DNA of 64,000 nucleotides from Sphaerulina vaccinii. Lineage: Eukaryota; Ascomycota; Dothideomycetes; Mycosphaerellales; Mycosphaerellaceae. The DNA lies in assembly GCA_022570795.1 (NCBI GenBank), contig JAKUDP010000003.1:1178001-1242000 (forward strand), given 5' to 3'. Positions 1-13,830 of this stretch are shown piece by piece. A model generated the notes under the pieces. It saw only the letters and a list, made by a program, of their open reading frames with translations. It was not told where the DNA came from and made no database searches. Position numbers and translations under genes: made by a program. Position 1 is the first letter of the stretch, and the number at the start of each line of letters is the position of its first letter.

Positions 1-2852
1 AGATATACTATTCTTAGTAATATAAATATTTTCTAAAAAGTTCGATAATAGCTAGCTAAGACTCTAAAGCTCTCTACTATAATAATATAAAAGCTATATA
101 ATCTTACCTAAAGTATATACTTCCTAGTTTTCTACTAGCGCTTATAGCTATTTAAGTCTATATTAGAAGGAACTACTATACTTATATATATAAGACTTCT
201 ATAGCTATCTAAAAGCTTAAATATTAGATATAATTTAGACAAACTAGTAGAATATATATAAAGTTTATTCTATAGAGTATTATATATATTATAGAACCTA
301 GTAGATAGAAATATTTAGAAGTTACTATATAATACTCTAGAGGTATATCTAATATAAAATTAGAAAACTACCTAAGCTACTAGTATTATATTTTATATAC
401 TTTAGGTTTAGGCTAGAAAACTACTTCTATAATTAGATAGATAGTTTAGATACTATATAAAAAAATTCTACTACTCTAAGTATATTACTTTTAATAAAAT
501 AGATATTTCTAGAAGAATCTAAGATAGTATAGAATAGTATAGACTATAAACCTATATACTAGGCTATTATAAAAAATATATACTTCGAAAAGACTATAAT
601 TTCTTTTTTAATTCGAAATGAATATACTATTAATATATAGTACTTATAAGTAATATATTAATATATTATAAATAGAATAGTAATATTTAATATAGAAAGC
701 CTATTCTATATAAATATTTTTACTATAACTAAAATATACTTTTTTCTACTTATACTTAGGTTAGAGTACTATATATTTCTAGTCTATTATATATAGCTTT
801 ACTCTAGTAGAGTTCGGTAATATAGTACTACTTAATCTAGATAAAATAGTACTAATTCTATAACTTTAATAAATAAATACTAACTTTTTAGAATAGAAGC
901 TAGATTTTTTTATTTTAATTTTTTTATATTATTCTATTTTGTTTTTCTTATCTATCTAGAATTCTATAGAAATATACTATAGTCTAATAAAGTAAAGAAG
1001 TCGATTTCTACTATAGGCTAACTACTTACTTACTTTTAGCTATTCTATATTCTATTTTATTATTATTAGCTTATCTAGTAGTAGAGAGGAATATAGAAGC
1101 TAAAACTAAAACTAGAGTAGAGGTAGATATAGAGGCAACTAATAAGAGGTTAGATAATAGATATAAATATATAGATACTAAGAATAGAAATATAGATAGA
1201 TAAAATAATATTAGTAGATTAGAAAAATATTTATATAGTACCTTTAATATTTAGTTACAAAGTTATAGAGCTCGGTTTTTAATACTAAATTATTAGTACT
1301 AAGTATAATTCTATTTTTAGAATCTAGTTATACTATAGTACCTAACTTATCTACTTATAGCTATAATAGCCTTTATAGGCTAGTATATATTCCTCTATAT
1401 TAATATATATTTATAAAATTACTATTATAGTTATAATAGATAAAATATCTCGAAATTCTATAAGTATATTATATAAGTAATATAGTATTAAAAATAGCTA
1501 AATAGAAGATATTACTAAGCTACTTTTAAATAGAAGTATTAGTACTTTAATACTATATTTTAATAGTAGAGGAGCTTATAGTTATATAATCTTATATACT
1601 TACTTTAGTTTAGTAAGCTAGTAGTCTATATTATACTTAAAGTATATATAGAAGAGTAGTTTATAATATTAGGCTAATAGTATATAGTACTAGTAACTAG
1701 AGATTCTTACTCTAGTTATAGATATATAACTCTAACTATAGCGACTTAAAGATTTATAAAAAGCTAGAGAATATAGATAAAGTAAGATAGCCTAATAGTT
1801 AGTAGAATAACTATAGCTTATAGATCTACTACTTAACTATTAGAAGTCTATTAAATATTTACTTACTTTTCTATAGATAATCTCGAGACTAGTATTTCTA
1901 AATATAGTAGCTATATATTATTATTATCTTATACTAGGTTCCTATATAGCTATATTCTTAGTAGTTAAAATACTAGTTAAGCTAGTATTACCTATTATAT
2001 CTTTTATACTAGTAGAGCTTACTATACTCTACTAGGCCTTTACTAATAATTCTATTAGTAGGCGAACTCGATAATTATAGAAGTTATAGATTTCTTTCTA
2101 CTATTCCTTATAAGCTATTCTATATAATATAGATAACTATCTAAATCTACTAACTACCTAAACGTATTACTTTACTAAGCTAAACTCTTATCTAATATTA
2201 TCTACTAGAGTTTATATAGATAGAGTACTAGATAGAGCTAAGATATTTAGATACTAGTATATATATATATACTTAGAAAATTAGTAAATAAATAAAACTA
2301 TATAGTAATCTATCTATAGTTCTACTTCTTATATTAGAAATAAAAGTAGATTATCTATAATATTATTCTTAGCTTTAGCTTTATTATTATCTATTCTATC
2401 TAGGTAGATTATATTACTTTTACTCTTCTATTATTTTTTTAGTATCTATAGTATTATAAAGCTCGACTATTATATATATATTAGTCCGAGTCTTAGATTA
2501 TAACTATATAGAGCTTTATTACTTTCTTTATTACTTTTATTAGCTATATATTACTACTACTTCTTTTTATTAAGTTACTATATTTTATTATTAATATCTA
2601 TAGCCTTCTTTTTTATTATAATATATATAATCTTATTCTTAATATTCCTCTCTAATATAGTAGAATACTAAGATACTAGAGTTTCGAACTAGGTCTTCTC
2701 TTAGTTCTAGTATTATCTATTTTTTTATTACTTAATAGAAATCTTAGCTTGCGCTCTATATACTACTTACTAGTTAGTCTCTAACTACTACTTCTAGGCT
2801 TTAAGATTAGTTAGCTTATTATATAGCCTTATAGTATCTATAGAGAAGTTAT
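1..2852. other. RIPped host sequence left of element B1, no gene recognised
   Basis: AT-rich DNA with almost no CA or TG dinucleotides. No frame could be assigned to a known protein even when C-to-T and G-to-A changes were allowed. It is the left part of the locus into which element B1 inserted; the same locus resumes at 15,534. A purine-rich stretch near 1,080-1,200 and a lysine/glutamine-rich minus-strand reading at about 2,050-2,850 could be the remains of a charged, coiled-coil protein, but I cannot name it. Confidence 0.6.
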
Positions 2853-3016
2853 TATAATAGATTAAATATAGTAGTCTATAGTACCTAATACTTTAGATTA
2901 AAAATCTAATATTAAAAAAGAAAAGAGAGTCTAACTTCTAACTTTCTAAAGAATAAAAAAATATTTTAGAATTAGTTATTCTTAGCAAAGCTAACTTATA
3001 GGCCTAGCTTATAATA
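2853..3016 (-). repeat. B1 3' LTR (164 bp)
   Basis: Near-identical to 15,370-15,533 and to the two B2 LTRs in reverse complement. Differences between copies are almost all C/T or G/A. Because the element is on the minus strand, this left copy is the 3' LTR. Confidence 0.9.
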
Positions 3017-6000
3017 TTACTTCTCTCTTTATAGAATAGCGTCTATTACGTCTATATTACTAGAGTCTTCGTAGGTCTAGTAAATACTATTTATACTATA
3101 CTATTTTAGTATAAATTTATAGTAGATTATAGAGGAAGACTATTATTTTCCTCTATATTCCTATATAGTTTTTTAAAATATTTAAGTATAACTATATTCT
3201 TAAAGTTATATAAAGAGCTCTATATAGAGGCGGCGTATTCTACCTATTTAATATATACTTCTCTCTAAGAACTTCTACTAACTTGTTTTATTCGGTAATA
3301 GAGGATAGCTTTAATACTATACTTATTAATTCCCTCTTTGTTTATAATTACTATAGGCTATATATTATCTACTTCTTATAACTCGAGTAGGTCGGTAGAA
3401 GTAGAGTATAGTAGAATAGTATAAAACTTCTTAAATACTCTATATAGTATATCTAATTTAATAAAATAAGGCAAACTAGGGAATATTTAAGTAACTATAT
3501 ATTTTATATAAATCTAGTCGAGTTTCTTTATTAGTTAATTAGTAGTAATATTTTTTAGATTTAGCTAGACTTTATCTCTAATATAGTAAGTAATAGAGGC
3601 TACTCGAGATTAATTAGTATAAAACTCTTATTATTATTATATTATAGCTATTACTAAATAAGCAAAGTTATATACTTACTATAGCTTCTAAATAATAGCT
3701 TTATTTTTTTTCTAAAAGTTATAGAAGTTTATATTTTTATTAAGTTCTACTATCTCTATATCTCGGAGATAGTATTTATAGAATAGAAAAAAGAGAGAAA
3801 TACCTATTATTATAGATATTCTACTATCTAGAGTAATAGATACTAGAAATAGCTACTTGCTCTAATCTACTTAGTTATATACTACAAAGGCCTAGAAGTA
3901 TATATTATAGGTAGAATATAGATAGAAAGGTAGGTATACTCGTATTTAGGTATAGGTACTATAGATAGGCTATATAGACTCTATACTACTATATAGGTAG
4001 TTCTAATTAATAGAATATAGCTTAAAGAAAAGAAGTTTTCTTTTCGAATATTAGAGAAAATTCTTCTTTATAGAATAGTATATATAATTTACTTATATAT
4101 CCTTATAGTCTAGGTAGGCTTTTAGCTTCTTATATCTATTTTAGGTATATTATAAGTAATACCTATAATAGTACGTCTCTATCTCCTAATTGTATCTTTC
4201 TATAGAACTATCTATTTTAGAATAGTAGGCTATTAAAAGCTTTCGAGTAATATATAGAAGTTTATAAAGTTATTACTAAAGTCTATTAATAAATTATACT
4301 CCTCTATTAGAGATAATACTTAAAAAGAGCTAGTAAATAGGTATATACTAGTCGATAATAAAGCGAGATAGTCTATCTATATCGAACTAGCTAGGTAGTA
4401 TATAGAGAAATATATTACCTTTACTAAGATAATTTATAATAATAAGGATAGTAGTTAATCTATTATCCTTATTTGATAGGAGATCTATAATAAAGTCTAT
4501 AGAGATATCGGTCTATATATAATTAGAAATTAGGAAAGGCTTTAGAAGGCCTTTCTTTCTATTTCTCTATATTATAAACCGACTATAAATATTATAGTTA
4601 TATATAAAATATCGAACTTATATATTTATTTCTATTTAAAAAAACTATTAGAAAAAGTAGTCGATAGTAGTATCTCGGCTAGTATAGCTACTAAAAATAG
4701 AGTTATAAAGTTTCTAGATAATCTAGGTAGTAAGTAGTTTATATAAAAGTAACTAGATATAGTCTCGAAAATATAGTAGTCTATTCTAAATCTTATATTC
4801 TCTAATAGAGAAGTAGAGGTTTAGTTCTATAGAGAAGGAATATCTACTTTCTTCTACTACTACTTATACTTATTAATAGGCCTATCTATATTTAGTATCA
4901 AAGGCCTAGCCCTATAGGTCTTATAGTTTGTTATTATTAGTAAATAGACTAGTCTATTCTTTAGTAGTTATAGATAGTACTTATATCTTAGAGGAAAGTA
5001 ATATAGTATATCTATTTATAAGCCTATTATTAGTCGAATTTTTAGAAATATTCTAGTCTCTATAAAATAGAGTATCTAGAACTATAGTATCTTTTCTAGG
5101 TTAGTAAACTAGTCTTATCTAGAATAGAGCTAAGAAGTTAGACTATTAGACCTATTATTTACTTAGATACTTTTTTATAAAGAAAGGTTCTAGATTCTTA
5201 TAGTTAGTTAAAACTTCGAAAGTATTAGATAGTTCTTATAACTCTAAGTCCTATTTTTTAATATATTAACTATAGTAAGAAGTTTTTTATTATAGATATT
5301 ATAGTTCGCTTCTACTAGAGTATATTATTAGGAAAAGAAGGTAATAGAGCACTATTACTATATAATAGAGTTATACTAATAGAGGGCGCCTCTAATAGCC
5401 TATCTAGAAGAATTAGGCTCTACTTATATTATTTAGTCTAGGTCGTATAAGAATAATACTAGCCTGTTTACAAAAGCGTCTTTTAAATATTTAAAAGTAG
5501 TTATCTATTTATCTATCTATTAGAACCTAACCTCTTTTTTTATAAAATTAAGAAGAGGTTTAGTAAAGTTAGTATAGTTCTATATAAAGATCTAATAGTA
5601 ATTAGTAAAGCCGAGAATTAAATAAACTCCTTAGATAGTTATTAGCTTCTTCTAGTTTATAATAGTAGCTACCTTTTTAGAATCTATTCTAACTCTAATA
5701 CTAATCTTAATAATATACTCTAAGTATTTTATTAATTTTGTCTCGAACTTATATTTACTAATATCTAGTATTAGGCTATTTTTAGTAAGCCTATTAATAA
5801 TACTCTTTACCTTCTTTCGGTAGTCTTAGAGGAATTTACTTAAAAAGATAAAAATATTATTAATATATATTATATAAAAGTTATTAAGAAATTTCTTTAA
5901 GATCTAGTTTAAAAACCTCTAGAAGGTAGTAGGTATACTAGTTAGCCTAAAGAGGCAAACTTTCTATTCGAATAATCTATAGTATATTTAGAAAGTAGTT

Positions 6001-6953
6001 TTCTATTTATCTTCCTTTATAATTCTAATATAGTAGAATATAGTCGAGATATCGAGCTTTATAAGCTACTTAGCTTTACTTAGAAAGGTAAGAGTCTCTT
6101 TTATAAAAGGTAGTAGATATCGATTCTTTATAGTAATAGTATTAAAACTTTAATAGTTAATATAAAAATATAGGCCTCTTCTAGGTTTCTTAGTAAAAAG
6201 AATAGAAACTATAGTAGAAGATTTACTTATATAAATAAAATTCCTATCTAGTAAGAATATAAGAGTCCTCTATAATATAAGTAGCTTATTCTAAGTTATA
6301 TTATAAAAAGGTCTCTATAGAGGTTATTTTTTTTTCTATTTTTATTTTTTTCTAGAAGTATCTTATAGTTAAATCCGAGTTTCTAAAAAGCTAAAGTACT
6401 TTTATTCTTAGAAATTAGAAGAAAAGTCTTTATATATTTTTAATAGTATAGAGGCAATTACTTAAAAATATCCTCTTCTATAAAAGGAGTCTTTACTTTT
6501 AAACTTTTTTTAATATTTTAAAAAGAAGCTACAAATAGTTAGATACTATTCTAAGATTTCTATATATTTTTCTTATTTAAAAAAGAGGCCTATATTCTAA
6601 ATATAATAGTAGAGATTATAGTAATCTAGGTAGTATTAGTATAGGATTCTTTTATAAACTTCTTTTTATATAGGAAGCTTATTCTATTTATAAATTTAGA
6701 GTAGTTTAGTATATTATTTACTTATATATTTTTATAAAGAAAAAATAGCTATCTAAGAATTAAATCTTCTACTAAGTTTAGTATAGTATAGATAAAAGTA
6801 TCTATTTTATATCTACTAATATTAAGAAAAAACTTTATAATCTAAGAGATTTCTTTATTTCTAGAGGATTTTTATATACTAGTAACTTACTAATAGAATA
6901 TAGTAATAATAGGTAGATAGAGCTTCTTAGCTAGTTATTTATTTATTAAATAG
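3017..6953 (-). pseudogene. B1 pol remnant: reverse transcriptase, RNase H, integrase (RIPped)
   Basis: Reverse complement of the better-read B2 pol. Around 5,850-5,870 the minus strand reads Tyr-Ile-Asn-Asn, the RT catalytic YxDD box with both aspartates turned to asparagine by G-to-A change. Around 6,130-6,170 the strand matches the VDYRGxN RT segment. Toward 5,300 and below lie the RNase H motif YEIYNKELLAI and then integrase. The region ends at the D insertion at 6,954 and continues as gag from 13,831. Stop codons occur every few codons; non-functional. Confidence 0.85.
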
Positions 6954-7171
6954 TATTACGAGGTAAGTAATATATATATAGAAAGCTTTGTAAAAGAAAT
7001 AAGTAAGTTCGATAGAGAGCTAAAAAGTCTCTCTAGGCATCTATCGATAAATACTAGATACTAAGCTATTTTATATAGTCTCCTATAGGTAGTACTAAAA
7101 TAGAGGAGAGTCTATAGTCGAGCCGCAGAGGCAAAGCTACTATTAATACTTTCTAGAGCTAGCCTCTAATA
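6954..7171 (-). repeat. Element D 3' LTR (218 bp)
   Basis: Matches 13,608-13,825 base for base in length. Differences are transitions. The left edge abuts the AATAG target duplication. Confidence 0.92.
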
Positions 7172-8899
7172 ATACTCTCCTTCTTCTATCTACTCTAGTA
7201 AGAACGCTACTATTTACTATTATCTTTTTATATTATATAACTTTGCCTATTTACTTTACTTCTTTTATACTACCTACTTCTATATAATTATATCTAGTAA
7301 CTATATATTACTTGCTATATATATCTATTCTACTACTATTATTTACTTTATTATTATCCTATTTATTATTAGGTATATATTATCCGAATCTAGTAACTCT
7401 ATTATAATAGGCTATAAGTAGTTATTTTAAGTAGGTAACTTTATTATAATTGCCTATATATAACTATTTATCTACTTACTATTATTAGGTATCTATATAA
7501 ATAACTCTATTATTTATATAGTTACCTTCTATTATCTTTTAACTAGATCTAGCAAATAATAAATAGCTTCCTATAATAGCTATCTATTTTCTTTATTAAT
7601 TTCTCTTTTCTTTTCTAACTAACTATTTTATAGTAAGTTAATTTTATTAGCTTAGCTCCTCCCCTCCCCTATTGCGTAGAGTACTACTATATACTAACTA
7701 GTTACTAGCCTAGCGACTTTAACTAACAAGTATACTAGCTTTACTAATACTATTAGTAAGTACCCTAGATTTAATATTAGCTTCTACTTCTTTTCTAATA
7801 GTTTCTAGTATCTTCTATCTATATCTACTATATTAGTTATATTAACTCTAGCTATAAATATATTGCCTAGATAGTAAGGCTCGGCTACTATCGCTTTCTA
7901 ACTAGCCCCTACTAATATCTACTAGTCTAAGAGTTTATATACTTATTAGAACTATACTAAGCTTAAAAAGAACTATCTTTCTCTATAGGTCTTTTTTAGT
8001 ATTTTTTAGAAAAAGCGCGCTAACTATCGATTTTAGCCTAGCTCTATACTATAAGGTATATACTACTCTTACCTATACTAATAATACCTAGTAGTAAGTA
8101 TTCTTAGGTACTATTAATTCTAGCCTAGCTAATATATTATTTTTTAGAAATACTACCTATACTAACTTTATTAAGGTAGCTAAGGCTATAAAGGCTTTAG
8201 AGTCTTTATAGACTACTAGTCTTCTATCTAAGTAAGTTTCTAGGCCCCTCTATCTTAATTATACTAACTATCTCTTTTAGTATAGTTACTATATAAGTTA
8301 CTACTATAGTCGCCTAGGCTATTACTTAGTAGAACCTAGTAAGTTAATTATCTATATCTATTAGTTTTCCTATACTAACTATTCTATAGAAGCCGGGCTA
8401 TAGCAATCTTTTCTTTATTAGTAATAAGAACTTCGATAAGTAATTTAGAGTAGTTTCTATATTATTTTTAGAGGTATCTAGTACTTTTTAGGTAGCTAGT
8501 AATTTAGCCTTACTTTTTCTAATTCTTCTCCTACTTTAGTAATTAGTTCGAATTTTAGATACTCTAGAATTATAACTTATTTTATTTTTTACCTAACTCT
8601 AATTTCTAAAATTATATATTTTATATTTATTTTTTTAGCCTAGCTATCTTATTATAGGTAGCTAGTAGTCTATTATTTAACTTAGTATTTCTATATTTAT
8701 TCTCGAATTTATCTAAAGCTTTATTATTTTCTAAGTTTTCTAAAAGTTTCTATATTAGTTTATAGTATCTACTCTATTTTACTAGAACTTTTTTTTATTC
8801 TATTTTGTTTTAGTATAAAAAATCTTCTCTACTTACTACTTATTATATATCTAGAAGAGTATAGAGGTAGGTTAGTTATTTTTAGAAACCTAACCTAGT
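7172..8899. other. Element D 3' internal region, unassigned
   Basis: About 1.7 kb between the 3' LTR of D and its recognisable pol. This is longer than the usual 3' leader of a Gypsy element, so it may hold the pol C-terminus or an extra reading frame, as seen in family C. A short, less mutated C-rich stretch lies at about 7,660-7,680. I could not assign a protein on either strand. Confidence 0.4.
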
Positions 8900-11800
8900 A
8901 GTAGGTCTCTATATACTAGTTATACTAAGTTAGTATAAAAGACTAGATATATATTACTAGAAATACTAGATAAATAAAGAGAGACTAGTAAAAGAACTTT
9001 ATTAACTATATACTTTATATTCCTCTAGTTTAGGCTTTTCTTTAGTCGATCTATATAGTAGTTATAGAAATTTAACTAGACTTTATTACTCTTTTAGTAC
9101 TCTAGTACTATATTCTAGGTTTAGTTAGTAGTTTCCTTTTATTTCTAAGTAGCTATAGCTATACTTACCTAATAGAGGTTAGTAATTTCCTTAACTTTTT
9201 GAACAAACTACTCTACCTACTTGTTTGCTAGCAGCCTTATATCTTCGGTAGCCTCTATTTCTAAGAGAATAGGTAATAGTACTTTGTAGCTATATATAGC
9301 GAAAAAGGGGCTTATCTCTAGGCTTATATTATAGTAGCTATTTAGTACTAGTTATACTATAGAAAGCTACTTTTTCTAGTTAGATTGCTTCTAGTTTATA
9401 AATACTTAAAGATATATTTATATATTCTAATTTACTCTTTCTAGGCCTCTATCTATTTATAAATAGTATCTAGAGCTTAATCTCTAGCAAATACCTAGTA
9501 ACTTATATAAGGTCCTCTAGAATATACTAGTCTAGTTTGTACCTTAATTGCTAGTAATTATACAAGGTAGACTATAGTATTTTACCTAGTAATCTAGAAA
9601 CTTATATATATAGGCCTCGGCTTTTATATTAGGAATCGCTTCTAAACTAATAGTTTTCCCTAGACAATTCTTAATTACCTAAAGGTATTAGTAACCCTCA
9701 GAGTCTAGGAGTTCTATTATAAAGTCTATCGAGATTTCCTAGTAGAAATAATTAGGTACTAGAAGTAGTTAAAAGAGGCTATACTTATATTTTCTCTAGA
9801 CTCGATTTCTACTATAATTATTATAGTTATTATAGAACCGACGTACCTACCTAGATAGTAGTAGCTAGTAAAAGTCTCTTTCTATAATTATACTAGTAGT
9901 ATCCTACTCTAGGTAGCTAGAGGCTATAGTATTATAGCTAGCTTAGATTAGCTTAGTCTATAGTATATCTAGGTCTTTTTTATTAGTTACTAATTTTTTA
10001 TATACTTCCTCTATTATAGCTAGGGAGCCTAGAATCTATAACTTCCTTCAATATTATAGTCTCTCTTATATATTAAAAGTATAGTTTCTAATCTATAGTT
10101 TTATTTTTAGCTTGCTAGAAAAGAAGTAGAGTTCTTACCTAATCGAGTAGTATATAAAGTTATATATCTTATCTTTAGTAACTACTCTATTCTAGAAGTT
10201 ATTAAGCTTAGCATTCTAGAAAGGTCTAATAGATACTTTCTACTTATTACTATTTTTATCTATAGAGAGAAAAGTCTATAGAGGGAGTATTGCAATAGCC
10301 TCTATATCTATAGTATCGGTTGCCTTCTCTATCTTAGTAACTAATAGTTATATAAAACAAGACTTTTTATCTCCTTTATCTAGTATATTCTATTCTTTTC
10401 TAGATAAGGTATCTAGTACTATATTTTCGGCTCCTAGGTAATAAGCTAGAGAGAACTAGTATTTAGCTAGTTCTTAAGCCTAGTAAACCTATTTTTCTAA
10501 AAGTTGCCTTTTTATTATAAAGTATTCTAGGTTCTTATAGTCTATCTAAATTATAAAGGTACTATAAGCTTTAAGTATAGAGTACTATTCTTTTAAATAG
10601 GATATAATTACTAGTAGTTCCTTATTATAAATCTTATAGTTAATTTTAGTATAATTTAGTTTCTTCGAGAAGAAGGCTACTAGGTAATAGATACTATTCT
10701 ATTCCTATAGGAGTATAGCTTCTATTACAAACCTACTATAATCTACCTCGATAAAGGTTAGTAGTTCTAGATCCTATAATCTTAGTACTAGAGTATTATA
10801 GTATTATTCTTTTAGCTTTTTAAATATAGCTTCCTACTTCTTTTTCTAGAAGAATACTATACTCTTACTAGTAAGCGCTATTAAAAGTTTTACTATCTTA
10901 GAGTAATAGTTAATAAATATCTAATAGTAGTTATAGAACCTAAAGAACCTTTATACTTCTTTTTATATTTTAGAAGCCTTCTAGTTTCGAATAGCTTCTA
11001 TCTTTTCTAGGTTAGCTTCGATTCTTTTACTATTAGTATATATAATAAATTCTAAGTACTTAACTATCTTCTTTGCAAACTTGCTTTTCTTAGAGTCTAG
11101 GTAAAGGCCTCTATTCTATAACTTATAGAGAACTTACTAAACCTTTTATATATAATTTTCCCTATTACTATTTAAGTAGATAATTATATTATCTATATAT
11201 ATAGAGGCAAATCGGTCGAGGAATTTCTATATTAGACTATTAATATACTACTAGAACAATACTAGGGCCCCTAACAAACCGAATAGATATACTAACTATT
11301 TAAAAGATCTATATTTTATATAGAAAGTAGTCTTATACTCGTGCCCTACTACTATATAGATCTTATAAAACGCCGAGACTATGTCTACTTTAGTAATCTA
11401 CTTGGCGTCTAATAGATTTTATAAGGTCTCTAATATTAGAGGTAATAGGTACCTATTATACTATATAATTGTATTTAGTATATAGTAATCGTAGTAGAAC
11501 TATAGTCCTCTACCGAGTTTCCAAACAAAAATTATAGGAGCTACTACTTTAGAGCTAGTAGGTTAGATATATCCCTTCTCTAGGAGGTTGTCTAGAACCT
11601 TTCTTAGAACTAGTAGTTCTTCTTTTAATATACTATATAGCGGACTCTATAGTAAAGGTATCGGAGTCCTATTCTTTTAGATACGCACCTTAATATAATA
11701 GTTAATACTAGGTCGGTATAGCGCTAGCTTATCTACTTTGTATTAATAAAATAATAGAAGTATATTATAAATCTCTAGTAGTAGTCTCTCTCTTAACTAA

Positions 11801-12950
11801 TTGTCTATAAGAGCCGCTTTAGTCTCTAGAGCTCTTCTAATATCCTCTAAGGAAATAGTAGTTACTATAGCTAAATCTTTACTAACCTCTACCTTATAGA
11901 GGTAGCTCTCTTTTACTCTCTTACCTACTCTCCTATACTAGAACCGCCTCTTCTTAGGCTTAGTCTGTATCTAATTATACGCCTTCTATAGGTTTCTAAA
12001 GATAAGTAGGTAAGTTAGGTTAGGTATAATATACGTATATACTATCTAACTAAACTCTATAATTTCTATCTAGAAACTAATAACTCTAGAAACGTTCGAG
12101 TCTTTTATAACTATTAATATACTTTTTATATAATAGCTCTCTTTACTTATTAGTATAAAACCGAGTCTTTTAATAAGGTCTCTATTAATTATAGTATAAT
12201 ACTAGTATTCTTTATTAATAAAAGTAGATATATAAATATTGTTTTAGAGTACTATATCTATAAATACTAGTATTCTATTTATTCTACTCCGGCTCTTTTA
12301 CCAACCTTTTGCTAGTATCTATACTTCTCTCTACTCCTACCTGCGAGTAGGAGTTACTCTTTTTCTGAATTAGAGTCGGTCTCTACTACTTCCTCGTCGT
12401 CTTCTAGTATAGGTAGCGCTCGAACTACGTTTATAGTAGTACTATTTAGTAGTATTGGGGGAAGGTGTAGGTAGTCTCTAACCTAGTATCTATCTACTCT
12501 ATAGTAGTAATAGAGGTTCCTTTCTTTATCTCTTTCTTTTTCTTTCTTATCTATCTAGCGAGCTTTATACTTTAAAGAGAGCTACTATCTTTTACTATTA
12601 CGATTGCCTCTGCGGCTTCTCTCGCGGTTTCTACCCGTCTGCAGCGGGTTTATAATCGTGTCGCCGTCTGCGTCTACGCGAATATTAGTTAAGCGACCTC
12701 CTATAGTATTAGTAGATACTATTAATAAAATTCTAGTCTACTTTGTATTTGCCTCTAACTACTTCTAATTTATATATTAGAACTAGTTAGTACTTTCTAG
12801 GTTAGTTATAATATACTTAACTTCTATAGTATATTTGTAGTACTCTATAATAACTAGTAAGGCTACTATATTTTAAATAGCAAAATTCGAATATATCTAT
12901 TTAAGCGAGGCAATCTTTATATCTAATTTCTATATATTTCTATCTACTAT
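8900..12950 (-). pseudogene. Element D gag-pol remnant (RIPped)
   Basis: On the minus strand, 11,530 down to 11,160 reads as Gypsy reverse transcriptase. It contains the segment ITKVDIVSAFYKIRI, the GHEYKTTF motif, and Tyr-Ile-Asp-(Asp/Asn) at about 11,175-11,210. RNase H and integrase should lie at about 10,900-9,000. An arginine-rich gag-like stretch is read at about 12,600-12,690, where CpG-rich sequence survived. Frequent TAG/TAA stops make it non-coding. Limits of individual domains are approximate. Confidence 0.75.
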
Positions 12951-13607
12951 ATTTAGAAGTTTGTCGAATTCTAGCTAGTATAAGTACTATAGTTATTCTA
13001 GAGAATACTTAAGCTTAGCTAGCTTATCTAGAGCCTTTGCTTTTTTATTACTATCTATAAAGACTCTTTTAATTTCTATAAAAAATAGAGTAGGAGTCTT
13101 AATTCTATCTATTCTATTTTTCTAGAAGTACTATATTCTACCTTGCTATACTACTAGGATAGTATTATAAATCTTGTTCTAGTAGTATTTAGTAGAGAGT
13201 AGTAGGTTTAAGCTAGCCTATACCTAATAAGAGCTTTTTAACTAGAGAAAGTAGTTTCGGAATATAAGTATACTTCTATTCTAAGAGGATAGTAACTAAT
13301 TTCTAGGTCCCGATAGTTAGTTAGTTTCTATTATAGAATAGGTAGTAGCTATTATTAATACTCTAATTAAAGCCTTGAGCTATTTATTATAAGTCTAAAT
13401 AGGTAATACCTACTATTAGCTCCTTGCCTTTTAGAAATTAGTTTATATATATAATAGCTCGGCTTCTATATCTTACTATCTTTCCTATAGCTCTTATAAT
13501 ATTATTTAGAAGTTAGAAGCTTTAATTACTAATAACAATAGTACTTCGGCGCGCCCTATAGGCAATGCTACTCTATCTATAGATTCTATAATAGTAATCG
13601 AACTTAA

Positions 13608-13825
13608 TATTATAAAGTAAGTAATATATATATAGAAAGCTTTATAAAAGAAATAAGTAAGTTCGATAGAGAGCTAAAAGGTCTCTCTAGGCGTCTGTCG
13701 ATAAATACTAGACGCCAAGCTATTTTATATAGTCTCCTATAGATAGTACCAAAGTAGAGGAAGGTCTATAGTCGAGCTATAGAGGCAAAGCTACTATTAA
13801 TACTTTCTAGAGCTAGCTTCTAATA
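13608..13825 (-). repeat. Element D 5' LTR (218 bp)
   Basis: Pair of 6,954-7,171. Right edge is followed by the second copy of the AATAG target duplication (13,826-13,830). Confidence 0.92.
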
Positions 13826-13830
13826 AATAG

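Larger units (their letters stand above)
6954..13825 (-). mobile_element. Ty3/Gypsy-type LTR retrotransposon D, nested in B1
   Basis: A 6,872-bp element with two 218-bp LTRs (6,954-7,171 and 13,608-13,825), both starting TATTA and ending CTAATA. The 5-bp direct repeat AATAG lies at 6,949-6,953 and 13,826-13,830. The related element B2 shows the unbroken target (...TTAAATAGTATAAC... near 32,920-32,960, reverse strand), proving that D inserted into B1. The RT reads on the minus strand. The whole element is RIPped, though a few CpG-rich patches survive. Confidence 0.93.
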
